Shown here: positions 1 through 8,745 of the stretch, piece after piece | How positions within the stretch are numbered: the first letter of the stretch is position 1 | Layout: each line of letters begins with the position of its first letter | Source: an uncultured Chitinophagaceae bacterium | GTDB lineage: Bacteria > Bacteroidota > Bacteroidia > Chitinophagales > Chitinophagaceae | Assembly (NCBI GenBank): GCA_903895845.1 | Contig: CAITVK010000055.1 | Span: 1-64,000 of the forward strand | Reading direction: 5' to 3' | DNA length: 64,000 bases | The notes under the pieces: generated by a model | The model's input: only the letters and a program-made list of their open reading frames with translations | Told to the model about the DNA's origin: nothing | Database searches by the model: none | Program-made: the position numbers and the translations under genes

Positions 1-501
1 CAGCCAAACTACCAGGTAAGTACTGTCCAAAGGGCGTTGCTGCCACAGTGCAACGTCCACCAATACCCTTTCCGTGATATTGGATACAGTGGAGCTGCTG
101 ATGTCGACACCATACAACTCATTGATTTGGGTACTGATATCTGCCGTACTCATCCCCTTGGCATAAAAACTGACCACCACATCCTCTATATGGTCTATCA
201 TCCGCTTACGTTTGGGGATCAGGCGTGGCTCAAAACTGCTTTCCCTGTCCCTGGGAACATCAATAATGTAGCTGCCTTTGGTCGTCTTGATGGTCTTGCT
301 CTTATAACCATTACGCTTGTTACTGCCGCTCGAAGCAGCATGCTTGTCATAGCCTAAATGCGCGTCCAACTCCCCTGAAAGAAGCTCTTCAACACCACGC
401 TTGAACAAAGCATCCATAAAACCCGTAAAATCCTCCCCACTCTTGAACTGCTTAAAGAAGTCCGTGGGCAACCCTTTTAATAACTCGTTTTTCTCTTTCA
501 T
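1..501 (-). CDS. IS256-family (mutator-type) transposase, N-terminal part, cut by window edge
   Basis: Reading leftwards from an ATG at 501 gives 167 uninterrupted codons that continue past base 1. The protein starts MKEKNELLKGLPTDFFKQF and contains GVEELLSGELDAHLGYDKH, RNGYKSKTIKT and a VPRDRESSFEP segment. It then has an HTH-like stretch, FYAKGMSTADISTQINELYG. This is the classic N-terminal half of IS256/mutator transposases, which cut and paste DNA with a DDE catalytic triad. The window ends at about the point where the first catalytic Asp is expected, so catalytic integrity cannot be judged. No frameshift is visible in this part. The start is supported by family alignment: MKEKN-type starts followed by the FxxxFKSGEDF segment are usual. 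Confidence 0.9.
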   Translation of the reverse strand, partial: MKEKNELLKGLPTDFFKQFKSGEDFTGFMDALFKRGVEELLSGELDAHLGYDKHAASSGSNKRNGYKSKTIKTTKGSYIIDVPRDRESSFEPRLIPKRKRMIDHIEDVVVSFYAKGMSTADISTQINELYGVDISSSTVSNITERVLVDVALWQQRPLDSTYLVVWL

Positions 502-547
502 AATAAATCTGCAAGTTTATGACTTACACACTTATTTGGATACTATC
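1..547 (-). mobile_element. IS256-family insertion sequence, right-hand portion
   Basis: The transposase gene lies near the element's 5' end, and 46 bases separate its ATG from about 547. The stretch at about 520-547 contains GACTTACACACTTATTTGG, which resembles the terminal inverted repeats of IS256-family elements (a GTGTAAGTC core). The other end is outside the window, so the exact boundary, the mate repeat and the 8-9 bp target duplication cannot be confirmed. The boundary is an inference. Confidence 0.45.
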
Positions 548-763
548 GTTTTTGGGGTTATTACAAAATAAAATAAACCTCATCGACAAATAAACTCCAT
601 CAATTTCACGTTTTTCATAACCAAAACAAACAAAAAGAAGCAATATCTCATAAGAATCAACATCCACAAATACCATAAATCAACCTTTGCAAACTATTAT
701 GATTTGCCTGCGGTGACTAATTACTACTACCAGTATCAACTGTTGTCACCAAACATTATAAAC

Positions 764-1684
764 ATGAAAGCGTTACCCATCATCCCCATCTTCGTTGTTT
801 TATTTTCACTTTTTAGCTGTAAAAGCGGCAACTCTTATGCGCCAGCAGCAGACAGTACAAAAGTAGATAACTACAAAACTGCCACCGACAGTGTAGATTC
901 CCCCGTTTCTTCTTCTACGGCAGTAGTCGGCAAAAAAGAGGCGGAAAGGAAATTCATCCGGACTGCCGACTTAAAGTTTAAAGTAAAGGATGTTGCCAAA
1001 GCCACTTACTACATAGAAGACGTTGTGAACAGGCAAGGCGGCTTTGTTACCTACACCAACCTGTCAAGCACCATCGACAACACTTCCAGTACCCAGGTAA
1101 GCGAGGATTCTACCTTGGAAACCACATTCTACAATGTAACCAACACCATGACCATCCGTGTTCCAAACAGCAAACTGGATTCTACCCTAAAGGAAATAGC
1201 CAAGAACGTAGACTATCTAGATTACAGGATTATCAAGGCGGATGATGTTGCACTACAATTATTGTCCAACGAACTCACACAAAAAAGGGTAGCAAAGAAT
1301 ATGGCGAGGGAAGCCAGCGCAATCGACACCAAAGGAAAGAAATTGGCTGAGACAACTACTGCCGAAGAAACATTATTAAGCAAACAAGAAGCGTCCGACA
1401 ATGCAAGAATTGCCAACCTTTCTTTGCAGGATCAGGTGAGTTTTAGTACGATAACCATCAATATCTACCAGAAACAGACTCTTAAGAGAGAATTGATTTG
1501 CAACAATAAAAGTACCAAGGAATACGAGCCCAATTTTGGCATCAAAGTATATCAATCACTACAGTTTGGATGGGATATGCTGGAGACAATCATCGTTTCT
1601 ATCGTCAGACTTTGGGGATTGATTCTATTGGCATTGATTGCCTATTTCATCTACAGAAAATATGGACGAAAGGCTAAGAAATAA
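764..1684 (+). CDS. DUF4349 domain lipoprotein
   Basis: A 306-residue protein beginning MKALPIIPIF, with a lipobox ending at Cys19 (LFSLFSC), so it is probably lipidated. An in-frame ATG lies 20 codons upstream, but only the 764 start puts the hydrophobic signal at the N-terminus. The central part is a DUF4349 domain: a RKFIRTADLKFKV strand, GGFVTYTN, then a long helical region with a TIRVPNSKLDSTL segment. The last 35 residues form one transmembrane helix followed by the basic tail YRKYGRKAKK. The function of DUF4349 is unknown. It is common in Bacteroidota and Firmicutes envelope proteins. The gene stands alone on the + strand, and a strong hairpin follows 6 bases after the stop. Confidence 0.8.
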   Translation: MKALPIIPIFVVLFSLFSCKSGNSYAPAADSTKVDNYKTATDSVDSPVSSSTAVVGKKEAERKFIRTADLKFKVKDVAKATYYIEDVVNRQGGFVTYTNLSSTIDNTSSTQVSEDSTLETTFYNVTNTMTIRVPNSKLDSTLKEIAKNVDYLDYRIIKADDVALQLLSNELTQKRVAKNMAREASAIDTKGKKLAETTTAEETLLSKQEASDNARIANLSLQDQVSFSTITINIYQKQTLKRELICNNKSTKEYEPNFGIKVYQSLQFGWDMLETIIVSIVRLWGLILLALIAYFIYRKYGRKAKK

Positions 1685-1689
1685 AAAAC

Positions 1690-1722
1690 AGGGTCAACAA
1701 CCTTCCAAAGGTTGTTGACCCT
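1690..1722. terminator. Perfect 15-bp hairpin terminator
   Basis: AGGGTCAACAACCTT at 1690-1704 pairs with its exact complement at 1708-1722 around a 3-nt loop. It lies between the converging DUF4349 and nadB genes and so probably serves both. Its core CAACCTT-loop-AAGGTTG recurs at 26221 and 26872. Confidence 0.75.
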
Positions 1723-1741
1723 ACTTTCAACTTTTAACACT

Positions 1742-3349
1742 CTACAACACAATATTCTGCAACAAATCACTCTTATCCAGATGGTCTGTATTGTAATGCA
1801 AACCACGACTCTCTTTCCTAAACTCAGCACCTTTTACAATCAGATAACCCACTGTAATCAGGTTACGTAGTTCACACAATTGTGGGGAAACCTTGGTGGC
1901 ACGGTAGAGTTCTTCGGTTTCCTCGTACAACAAATCGAGGCGGCGCATAGCCCTTCTCAAACGGACATCCGTACGAACAATCCCAACATAATCACTCATA
2001 ATCTGCTCCAACTCCTTGCGGGTCTGGGTAATCAATATCATTTCTTTGGGGGCCGAAGTGCCCTTTGCAATCCAGTCGGGTAACTGTGCAGGCAAATGAT
2101 TCTCAGTGTTTATCTTATCAATCAAAGATAAACTATCCAAAAAGCAACGCTCACCAAACACCATCGCTTCCAGTAAACTATTACTAGCTAAACGGTTGGC
2201 ACCATGCAAACCTGTACTGGCACATTCGCCACAGGCATACAAATGTTTGATAGAAGTGCGCCCCATTTCATCGGTCTTGATGCCGCCACAACTATAATGG
2301 GCAGCAGGCGCAACAGGTATCATGTGCTTGGAAACATCAATACCGATGCTTAAACACTTCTCATAAATATTGGGAAAATGATGGATAAACTTCTCCTGAT
2401 CCATGTGTGTACAATCGAGATACACATGCTCGGTACCGTTCTTTTTCATCTCATTATCTATCGCTCTTGCCACAATATCACGAGGGGCAAGATCTTTTCG
2501 ATGGTCATAATATTCCATAAAAGCGTCGCCATTCTTATTGCGGAGAATGCCGCCATCTCCACGTACCGCTTCGGTAATCAGGAAGGAGGGTGAAACACCC
2601 GGTTCAAACAAAGCAGTGGGATGAAACTGAATGAACTCCATGTTTTCTATCCTTCCCTTTGCACGATAAACCATTGCAACCCCATCACCTGTTGCTATCT
2701 TGGGATTGGTGGTAGTCCGATAAACCTGACCATTACCACCTGTTGCCAATAAGGTAATCTTAGATGTAATCTTCTCTACCTGATTAGAATTTACATTCAA
2801 CACATAAACACCGTAACAAGTGATGTCAGTGGTAGATTTGGTAACTAGATACCCAAGATGGTGTTGCGTAATTATATCTATTACAAAACAATGTTTGATG
2901 AGATTGATGTTGGGCAGCTTCCCTAATTCACTCAATAAAGCTCTTTCTATTTCTAATCCGGTTACGTCTTTATGGTGTAATATCCTGTTCTCACTATGTC
3001 CCCCTTCTTTGCCAAGCGAATATTCGCCAGATTCATCTTTATCAAACCGCGCTCCGTATTCAATAATTTCCTTAATACGCTCTGGACCTTCCTTCACTAC
3101 AATCTCCACAATCTTTTCATTGCAGAGACCATCGCCAGCAATCAATGTATCGTCAATATGTTTATCGTAGCTATCATTTTCCTCATCCCAAACGCCCGCA
3201 ATACCCCCTTGGGCATATTTCGTATTTGTTTCGTCGGCACTAGTTTTGGTAATCACCACCACCTGCTTCTCGGGAAAATGTTTAGCCATCTTCAAGGCAT
3301 ACGTCAAACCCGCAACGCCACTTCCTATCACCAAAAAATCTGTTTCCAT
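1742..3349 (-). CDS. nadB: L-aspartate oxidase
   Basis: A 535-residue flavoprotein that oxidises L-aspartate to iminoaspartate, the first step of de novo NAD synthesis in the cytoplasm. The N-terminus METDFLVIGSGVAGLTYAL is the dinucleotide-binding Rossmann motif. Other succinate dehydrogenase/NadB landmarks are TKYAQGGIAGVWDEEND, HKDVTGLEIERALL, the active-site region FHPTAL, RDIVARAID, and YSCGGIKTDEMGRTS with LYACGECASTGLHGANRLA. The open frame extends 28 codons upstream, but that extension reads through a dispersed repeat, so the start is placed at the METDF methionine at 3349. NadA and NadC are not in the window. A nicotinamide riboside salvage pair at 57748-59072 is the other NAD-related locus. 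Confidence 0.95.
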   Translation of the reverse strand: METDFLVIGSGVAGLTYALKMAKHFPEKQVVVITKTSADETNTKYAQGGIAGVWDEENDSYDKHIDDTLIAGDGLCNEKIVEIVVKEGPERIKEIIEYGARFDKDESGEYSLGKEGGHSENRILHHKDVTGLEIERALLSELGKLPNINLIKHCFVIDIITQHHLGYLVTKSTTDITCYGVYVLNVNSNQVEKITSKITLLATGGNGQVYRTTTNPKIATGDGVAMVYRAKGRIENMEFIQFHPTALFEPGVSPSFLITEAVRGDGGILRNKNGDAFMEYYDHRKDLAPRDIVARAIDNEMKKNGTEHVYLDCTHMDQEKFIHHFPNIYEKCLSIGIDVSKHMIPVAPAAHYSCGGIKTDEMGRTSIKHLYACGECASTGLHGANRLASNSLLEAMVFGERCFLDSLSLIDKINTENHLPAQLPDWIAKGTSAPKEMILITQTRKELEQIMSDYVGIVRTDVRLRRAMRRLDLLYEETEELYRATKVSPQLCELRNLITVGYLIVKGAEFRKESRGLHYNTDHLDKSDLLQNIVL

Positions 3350-3363
3350 ACTATTTATTTTTC

Positions 3364-3469
3364 GCCACAAAGACACTAAGGCTCTAAGTTGCACCAAAAA
3401 GAAGAGAAAAAGAAGAATGACTTTAAAAGACATACTTAGTGCTTCTTTCTGTCTTTGAGTCTTTGTGGC
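3364..3469. repeat. Dispersed inverted-repeat pair GCCACAAAGAC ... GTCTTTGTGGC
   Basis: An 11-base sequence at 3364-3374 is exactly complementary to 3459-3469. The flanks are also loosely complementary, for example CTAAGGCTCTAAG against CTTAGTGCTTC. The pair fills the whole nadB-ispG gap. The right arm reads as loose heptamers. Confidence 0.6.
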
Positions 3470-3476
3470 CTCTTAC

Positions 3477-5528
3477 CTACACTTCCACCCAAGCCTCGTT
3501 TTCTTTCAATAAATTAATCAACTCATCTACTGCGATGGCACTATCAATATTTTTTTTCACTACTTCTTTGCCTTTATAGAGGGTAATCTTACCCACACCG
3601 CTGCCCACATAACCAAAGTCGGCATCAGCCATTTCACCAGGGCCATTTACAATACAACCCATGATGGCAATCTTGACGCCCTTCAAATGATTGGTTACGC
3701 TGCGTATTTTGGCAGTCGTTTCTTGTAAATCGAATAAGGTTCTACCACAACTAGGGCAGCTGATATATTCTGTTTTAGAGATGCGCACCCTTGTCGCTTG
3801 AAGGATAGAAAACGCTGTAGAATTAATAAATTGTTCGGGTGATGAATTGCTGGTGTAAGTCCGCCCCTCAGTATTCTGCAATCCGGAAACTTGTGACTTG
3901 TAACTTGCTTCTGTCATTCCCAAACAAATACCATCACCAAAACCATCCAGTAGCAAAGCGCCAGCCTCTGTAGCATAGTGAATCAGATGTTCATCAGCGG
4001 TTTGCCAACTGCTATCCACAATTAAGATAATCGGATTTTCTATGTCATTGTTCTTCAACTCCATCACCATGCGACGCACACTCTGCATTGCATTTTTATT
4101 GGTTGATGACAAGCAAAGCACTGCTGTCTTATCTATTTTAATCTTGGTTAATAAACTTTCCAAGACAGGCTGATTTGTGCTTCCTGAATAACAATCTATC
4201 ATCAAAAAGTTAATCTCCGATGACTTGTCAATGCTAATATCTAGGTAACTATTGCCATCAAGTATTGGGAAGAACTTAGTTTTATCCTCAGCTTCTAGCC
4301 AAGTTGTGTAGTAGCTAATCACCTTCAATGTACCAGGCAAAGCGAAGTCCACTGTTTTATCAGCCACAAAAATATAATCCGCCGCACCATCGCTAATGTT
4401 CCATTTATCACTTGCTTCATCATATCTATAACCCACACCCTCCAGACTTTTCGGTGTGATAGTCTCCAATTTACTCAAATCTGCAATCACCACAGGCACA
4501 TGGTGGTCGCCAATATTATCTACAGCAAAAGTCTTTCTCCGAGAATAATTGAAAGGATTGTAAGGTACTTTCTCGATAGGTGTCACCGTTACCCGATTAC
4601 CGTTGACCGTAGAACCCGCAACTTCGCTACGGTCAACGGTCAACCTAGAAGTATACCTTTTAACTAAGTCACGGCACACCGGAATCTCCAACTCAGGATC
4701 TTCGGTAAGGCTCACACGTATAGTGTCACCAATGCCATCTTCCAACAAAGTCCCAATACCAACTGCACTCTTCACACGTCCATCTTCTCCGTCACCCGCT
4801 TCGGTAACGCCCAAATGCAAAGGATAACATTCCCCAAACTCCGCATCCATCTGTTGAATCAACAATCTATATGCCTGCACCATCACCTGCGTATTACTCG
4901 CCTTCATACTAAGGATAATGTTATGATAGCTTTCGCCCCGTGCAATCCGCAGAAACTCCATCGCACTTTCTACCATGCCCATCGGTGTATCGCCATAGCG
5001 GCTCATTATTCGGTCGCTCAGACTGCCGTGGTTGGTGCCAATCCGCATAGCAGTGCCATATTCCCTACAAATCTTCACCAGCGGCGTAAATCGTTCACGT
5101 ATTCGATCAATCTCCTCTGCGTATTCCGCATCGGTATAATCTATCTGTTCAAACTTCTTTTTATCGACGTAATTGCCCGGATTTACACGAACCTTCTCTA
5201 CAATCCTAGCGGCAATTTCGGCAGCATTGGGGGTAAAGTGAATGTCGGCAATCAGTGGGGTATTATAGCCTCGCTTGCGCAATTCGTTCTTGATGTTCAG
5301 TAGGTTTTCCGCTTCCTTTTTACTGGGGGCCGTAATGCGCACCAACTCCGAGCCCGCCTCAATGCAACGGATTGTTTGCTCCACCGTTGCCAGTGTATCC
5401 ATCGTGTCGGTGGTAGTCATCGTTTGCACACGGATAGGGTGACCATTGCCGAGCAAGAGATCGCCAATTTTTACTTCCTTCGTAATTAAACGGTTGTATT
5501 CGGTAAGAGAATTACAATAAAGCTGCAT
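3477..5528 (-). CDS. ispG: 4-hydroxy-3-methylbut-2-enyl diphosphate synthase, long (plant/Bacteroidota-type) form, with an in-frame repeat insertion
   Basis: A 683-residue iron-sulphur enzyme of the MEP isoprenoid pathway. It converts 2-C-methylerythritol 2,4-cyclodiphosphate to HMBPP. The N-terminal TIM-barrel part has VQTMTTTDTMDT, ELVRITAPS, LIADIHFTP and RVNPGNY. The C-terminal part has CPSCGRTLFDLQ and GCIVNGPGEMADADFGYVG, giving the three cluster cysteines. Length above 600 is expected because the three-domain form carries an extra central domain. At residues about 297-310 the chain reads LTVDRSEVAGSTVNG, encoded by a 14-bp perfect inverted repeat that also occurs in cysS, queE and the NR kinase. 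This looks like an inserted element at the domain boundary. The start gives MQLYCNSLTEYN. Confidence 0.95.
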   Translation of the reverse strand: MQLYCNSLTEYNRLITKEVKIGDLLLGNGHPIRVQTMTTTDTMDTLATVEQTIRCIEAGSELVRITAPSKKEAENLLNIKNELRKRGYNTPLIADIHFTPNAAEIAARIVEKVRVNPGNYVDKKKFEQIDYTDAEYAEEIDRIRERFTPLVKICREYGTAMRIGTNHGSLSDRIMSRYGDTPMGMVESAMEFLRIARGESYHNIILSMKASNTQVMVQAYRLLIQQMDAEFGECYPLHLGVTEAGDGEDGRVKSAVGIGTLLEDGIGDTIRVSLTEDPELEIPVCRDLVKRYTSRLTVDRSEVAGSTVNGNRVTVTPIEKVPYNPFNYSRRKTFAVDNIGDHHVPVVIADLSKLETITPKSLEGVGYRYDEASDKWNISDGAADYIFVADKTVDFALPGTLKVISYYTTWLEAEDKTKFFPILDGNSYLDISIDKSSEINFLMIDCYSGSTNQPVLESLLTKIKIDKTAVLCLSSTNKNAMQSVRRMVMELKNNDIENPIILIVDSSWQTADEHLIHYATEAGALLLDGFGDGICLGMTEASYKSQVSGLQNTEGRTYTSNSSPEQFINSTAFSILQATRVRISKTEYISCPSCGRTLFDLQETTAKIRSVTNHLKGVKIAIMGCIVNGPGEMADADFGYVGSGVGKITLYKGKEVVKKNIDSAIAVDELINLLKENEAWVEV
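4599..4640 (-). repeat. In-frame palindromic element (GGTCAAC type) inside ispG
   Basis: ACCGTTGACCGTAG (4599-4612) is exactly complementary to 4627-4640. The spacer is 14 nt. It encodes residues 297-310, LTVDR...STVNG, with no stop codon. The same peptide signature appears in three other minus-strand genes of the window. Confidence 0.8.
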
Positions 5529-5725
5529 AATATTTTGCTGCGCCTAGCGGTAGGCCGATTATTAAAAGTACAATAGTTGCAAATAAACAACGTTTTTTGG
5601 AGTAAACGGTTTACAACGCAAGTCTGGATGATAATCCGACTAAGCAGAAGGTCGGTTTAAAGCACTCGATCAGACGAATGACTATAAGTCTATCATTACA
5701 TTTCTTTTAAAAGAGCGCATTTCCT

Positions 5726-5926
5726 CACGTGGGTGAGACTCCGCCGCACCTGCGTCAGACGTTCACCCACGTGAATCTTTTGTCCATTTGCTTGAGTCAC
5801 CCCCATTTATACAAAAGGCAGACTTCGACTCAATTGAGTGAGGCTTTAACTCACGTGAGTCAGAGCTTCATTCAATTGAGTGAGAGGTTGCCGCAAGTGC
5901 GGGAACGTCAGCCTCAAGTGAGGAAA
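5726..5926. repeat. 21-bp tandem array, CACGTG/CAATTG type, about 9.5 units
   Basis: Units begin every 21 bases at 5726, 5747, 5768, 5789, 5810, 5831, 5852, 5873, 5894 and 5915. Most start with CACGTG, CAATTG, CAAGTG or CACCTG and contain GAGTCAGA-like middles. Divergence between units is substantial, but the phase is kept exactly. Because 21 is seven codons, one frame reads as a heptapeptide repeat (THVSQSF, IQLSERL, PQVRERQ). It lies 198 bases upstream of ispG and 0.7 kb upstream of the glucan locus. Confidence 0.85.
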
Positions 5927-6207
5927 TGACCAATAATCAATCAATTGGGTTGTATTTGATTGAATAAAAGTTGGGATAAGTATATTTCTCTCATTCTGAC
6001 CTCAGCCCAACCCTTCTCCAATGGAGAGAAGTCAAGTGCTCACAGTCAGTGTCTAATTGTGAGTTAACTTTTTAGACTCTTTTTATGATTACTCATTCTA
6101 TAATTAGCAACTCAAATTGTATAATTACGGATAGCAACCTTTCTTACATTTCAAGTGAAGTAATATTAACAGAAACATGCATAAAAAACCAGATGTAAAG
6201 GTGGCGA

Positions 6208-6240
6208 TGGCTGTTATAAACTACAGCCAGTCTTTTTTGT
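6208..6240 (+). terminator. Orphan intrinsic-terminator-like hairpin upstream of the PUL
   Basis: TGGCTGT (6208-6214) pairs with ACAGCCA (6223-6229) around an 8-nt loop and is followed by a T-rich run at 6231-6240. No + strand gene precedes it after 1684. A near-consensus -7 box, TACATTTC, lies at 6145-6152, so an RNA of roughly 80 nt could end here. The evidence is structural only. Confidence 0.45.
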
Positions 6241-6373
6241 TTTAGTTATTCTTATAGTTCCTTGTTGATTGGTTAGTTCATCAATCTATTAGTTTTTCGG
6301 GACGATAAAGTGAACTGTTAGTATTAAAAATGAGTGTCCATACTTTTTTAATTTCATTTTGTTGTAGTGGTAA

Positions 6374-6381
6374 TACATTTG
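6374..6381 (+). promoter_or_regulatory. Possible Bacteroidota -7 box TACATTTG
   Basis: It matches TAnnTTTG exactly and lies about 240 bases upstream of the first gene of the glucan locus. The nearest TTTG upstream (6358-6361) is too close for a good -33 element, so this is only a candidate. Confidence 0.25.
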
Positions 6382-6622
6382 ATTGATGTACGTTTGATGT
6401 AGTAGTGAACTATTTGAACCAATTTAATTTTTATACCGATGTAGTATTGTTGTGTGGGGGTTGTTGTGTGGGTAATTTATAACCTGCTACTTTTACATCT
6501 CGAAATGTCAGGTACTACAAATTACCGAAAAACACTAACGATTATTTGCCACTTAGTAGTTTTAAGTAAAAGTTGGTACTAGAAATTTTTATTATTAATT
6601 TTTAAACTTTAAAACAAAAAAG

Positions 6623-8461
6623 ATGAAAAAAAATTACATTCTTCTTGCGATTCTTACCTTCTTTATATGCAAGGTACAAGCACAGCCAGGTACGCCTGCT
6701 CCCAAACCAACAGCCAATGCTTCTAATGTAGTATCACTGTGGGGAAATACCTACACCAATGTACCTGGAACCAATTGGTATCCAAATTGGGGGCAAGCAA
6801 CTCAAGTAGCTTATTCTAGTGTTGGTGGCGACACAACATTGGGTTACACAGCCCTTAACTATGAAGGGGTTGCTTTTGCTAATCCAATTGATTTATCTAA
6901 TATGGATTCTTTGCATTTGGATGTGTGGTCTCCAAATACTTCCTCATTAGATGTGCGCTTGATAAATTCTACCGCGGTGCAAAACACCGGTAACCCCATC
7001 CAACCAAATGTTACTTTAACATTAAATAACAGTGGATGGAACGTTGTGAGCATTCCTATTTCTAAATTCACAGGGTTAAAACTAAACGTGTTAGATCAAA
7101 TGTCTTTCACGGCGCTTACACCTAGTTCTGGTGGAACTATTTATTTAGAGCACATTTATTTTGTATCCCACGTAAATCTACCAACTATCACAGGCTTTTC
7201 TATTCCCTCAAACCTATTGTTGGGTGCAGCACCATTTACCCTAACCGATCCAGCTAGTAATAGTACAGGTGCATTTACCTACACCAGTAGCGATGTAACT
7301 GTTGCAACTATCAGTGGAAAAGTAGTAACAATTGTTGGTGCAGGTTCTACTGTAATCACAGCAAATCAAGCAGCTGCCGGAAGTTTCTCTAAGGGATCCG
7401 CCTCTGCAACCTTAGTTGTGTCTTATCCTCCGCCAACAACTGCTGCAACAGCCCCAACTCAATCTGCAACTAATGTAATTTCTCTATGGGGTAATAATTA
7501 TGCTAATGTAGATGGTATTAACTGGTATCCAAATTGGGGACAAGCAACGCAACTTGGATTATCAAATATTGGTGGTGATACTACATTGGAATATTCAAAC
7601 CTAAACTATGAAGGGGTTCAAACAACAACTCCTCTGAATGTTGGAAAGGCTAGTTACTTTCACCTTGATGTATGGACACCAAATGCAACTGCGGTGGTAG
7701 TAAATTTAATTAATTCTGCTTTAGTAACAGGTGGTGCAGCGGTTCAGGTTGCTGACACAATCTCACTTACAACCAGTGGATGGAACGCCATTGATATTCC
7801 AGTTACTGCTTTCAAAGGTGTAGACCTTACAAAGGTTGATCAGGTGATGTTTGTAGGCGCGACTCCAGCAACAAGTAGTGTTATCTACTTACAAAACATT
7901 TACTTCTGGGCTAGTGTGCCATTGGCAGTATCATTGGCAGACTTTAAAGCTTCAAAGATTGGCAATACAGCATCATTGACTTGGAAAACTGTAAGCGAAA
8001 CAAATAACAAAGGATTCAATGTTCAACGTAGCAGCAATGGTAAAAACTGGGCTACTTTGAAATATGTTGCAGGTGCAGGAACAGGTTCCAGCTATTCTTT
8101 TGTAGATAATAGCCCAGCAAGTGGTGTTAGCTATTACCGTTTAGGTTTAGTTGACGCAAGTGGAAAGGTTACTTACAGCTCTACGTTGTCAGTTGATTTT
8201 TCTAAAGCAACTATAGGAATTTCTTTCTATCCTAACCCTGTAAAGAGTGTAATGAATGTAAATATCCCAGCTATCCAAAGCAATACTGCAAGTTTGAGCT
8301 TGGTTGGATTGAATGGCAGAACTATCAAGACTGTTCAGTTAGGAACTCAGAGTTCCAACAGCAATGTGGCGGTAAATGTTGCAGGCTTGGCAAAGGGTAT
8401 TTATGTATTGACATTAAAAGATGGAGCTACAGTAAAAACAGCCAAGGTTGTTGTAGAATAA
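6623..8461 (+). CDS. Secreted two-repeat glycan-binding-like protein with Ig-like domain and T9SS sorting domain
   Basis: A 612-residue protein with a signal peptide at 1-20 (ending KVQA). Two related modules of about 145 residues occupy roughly 35-183 and 284-430. Both contain NV(V/I)SLWGN, TNWYPNWGQATQ or its variant, a GGDTTL segment, LNYEGV, LHLDVWSPN and IYLxxIYF, as in beta-sandwich carbohydrate-binding modules appended to Bacteroidota laminarinases. Between them (about 187-268) is a BIG2-like bacterial Ig domain. After an FnIII-like stretch, residues 530-612 carry the type A T9SS sorting domain (FYPNPVKSVMNV, then GLAKGIYVLTLKDG). It is the first gene of the glucan locus and has no catalytic motif. 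The inferred role is a surface or secreted beta-glucan-binding protein. A hairpin follows, so it may be a separate transcript from susC. Confidence 0.75.
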   Translation: MKKNYILLAILTFFICKVQAQPGTPAPKPTANASNVVSLWGNTYTNVPGTNWYPNWGQATQVAYSSVGGDTTLGYTALNYEGVAFANPIDLSNMDSLHLDVWSPNTSSLDVRLINSTAVQNTGNPIQPNVTLTLNNSGWNVVSIPISKFTGLKLNVLDQMSFTALTPSSGGTIYLEHIYFVSHVNLPTITGFSIPSNLLLGAAPFTLTDPASNSTGAFTYTSSDVTVATISGKVVTIVGAGSTVITANQAAAGSFSKGSASATLVVSYPPPTTAATAPTQSATNVISLWGNNYANVDGINWYPNWGQATQLGLSNIGGDTTLEYSNLNYEGVQTTTPLNVGKASYFHLDVWTPNATAVVVNLINSALVTGGAAVQVADTISLTTSGWNAIDIPVTAFKGVDLTKVDQVMFVGATPATSSVIYLQNIYFWASVPLAVSLADFKASKIGNTASLTWKTVSETNNKGFNVQRSSNGKNWATLKYVAGAGTGSSYSFVDNSPASGVSYYRLGLVDASGKVTYSSTLSVDFSKATIGISFYPNPVKSVMNVNIPAIQSNTASLSLVGLNGRTIKTVQLGTQSSNSNVAVNVAGLAKGIYVLTLKDGATVKTAKVVVE

Positions 8462-8491
8462 AAGAAGTTGCATCAAAATAGTTATTATTCA

Positions 8492-8521
8492 GGAGGTTGT
8501 CTGCAAGGCAGCCTCCTTTCC
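8492..8521 (+). terminator. Intrinsic terminator after the sorting-domain protein
   Basis: GGAGGTTGTC (8492-8501) pairs with GGCAGCCTCC (8507-8516), allowing two G-U pairs. The loop is TGCAA and a pyrimidine-rich TTTCCTT tail follows. It lies 30 bases past the stop codon. Confidence 0.7.
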
Positions 8522-8699
8522 TTCCGGTTCAAATAATTTAAATAAGTTCTATTTAGTAATTATAAGACGAAAGCGACAAACACTATGAAAGCGTTGTGAT
8601 GCTTATGATGTACTAAAAAGTAGGATTAATAGTTCAAAAACGATTCTTTAGAAGTAGTATTGATGTAGGAGTCAATCTAATTACAAGTTCACGCAAAGG

Positions 8700-8707
8700 T
8701 ACTTTTG
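8700..8707 (+). promoter_or_regulatory. Candidate -7 box TACTTTTG for susC
   Basis: It matches TAnnTTTG exactly, 39 bases before the susC ATG, giving a leader of about 30 nt. No clear TTTG -33 box is seen at the usual distance. An independent promoter fits the terminator upstream. Confidence 0.4.
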
Positions 8708-8745
8708 TCCTTCAGAATTTCTTCACGTTTTAAAACGATTGCATT

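Larger units (their letters stand above)
5529..6622. other. 1.1-kb intergenic region before the glucan locus
   Basis: No convincing gene is present. It contains the 21-bp array at 5726-5926, an isolated + strand terminator-like hairpin at 6208-6240, a possible -7 box at 6374, and AT-rich sequence leading to the ATG at 6623. A 66-codon open frame at 5729-5929 is only the array read in one frame. Confidence 0.7.

Noticed and set aside
3350-3433. 28-codon upstream extension of nadB
   Set aside because: It lies in the GCCACAAAGAC repeat. The METDF start matches the family's Rossmann onset.
5729-5929. 66-codon + frame
   Set aside because: Part of the CACGTG array, read as degenerate heptapeptides.
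6000-6040. CCTTCTCCAATGGAG dyad
   Set aside because: Short and imperfect. It looks like a common dispersed REP fragment without independent support.
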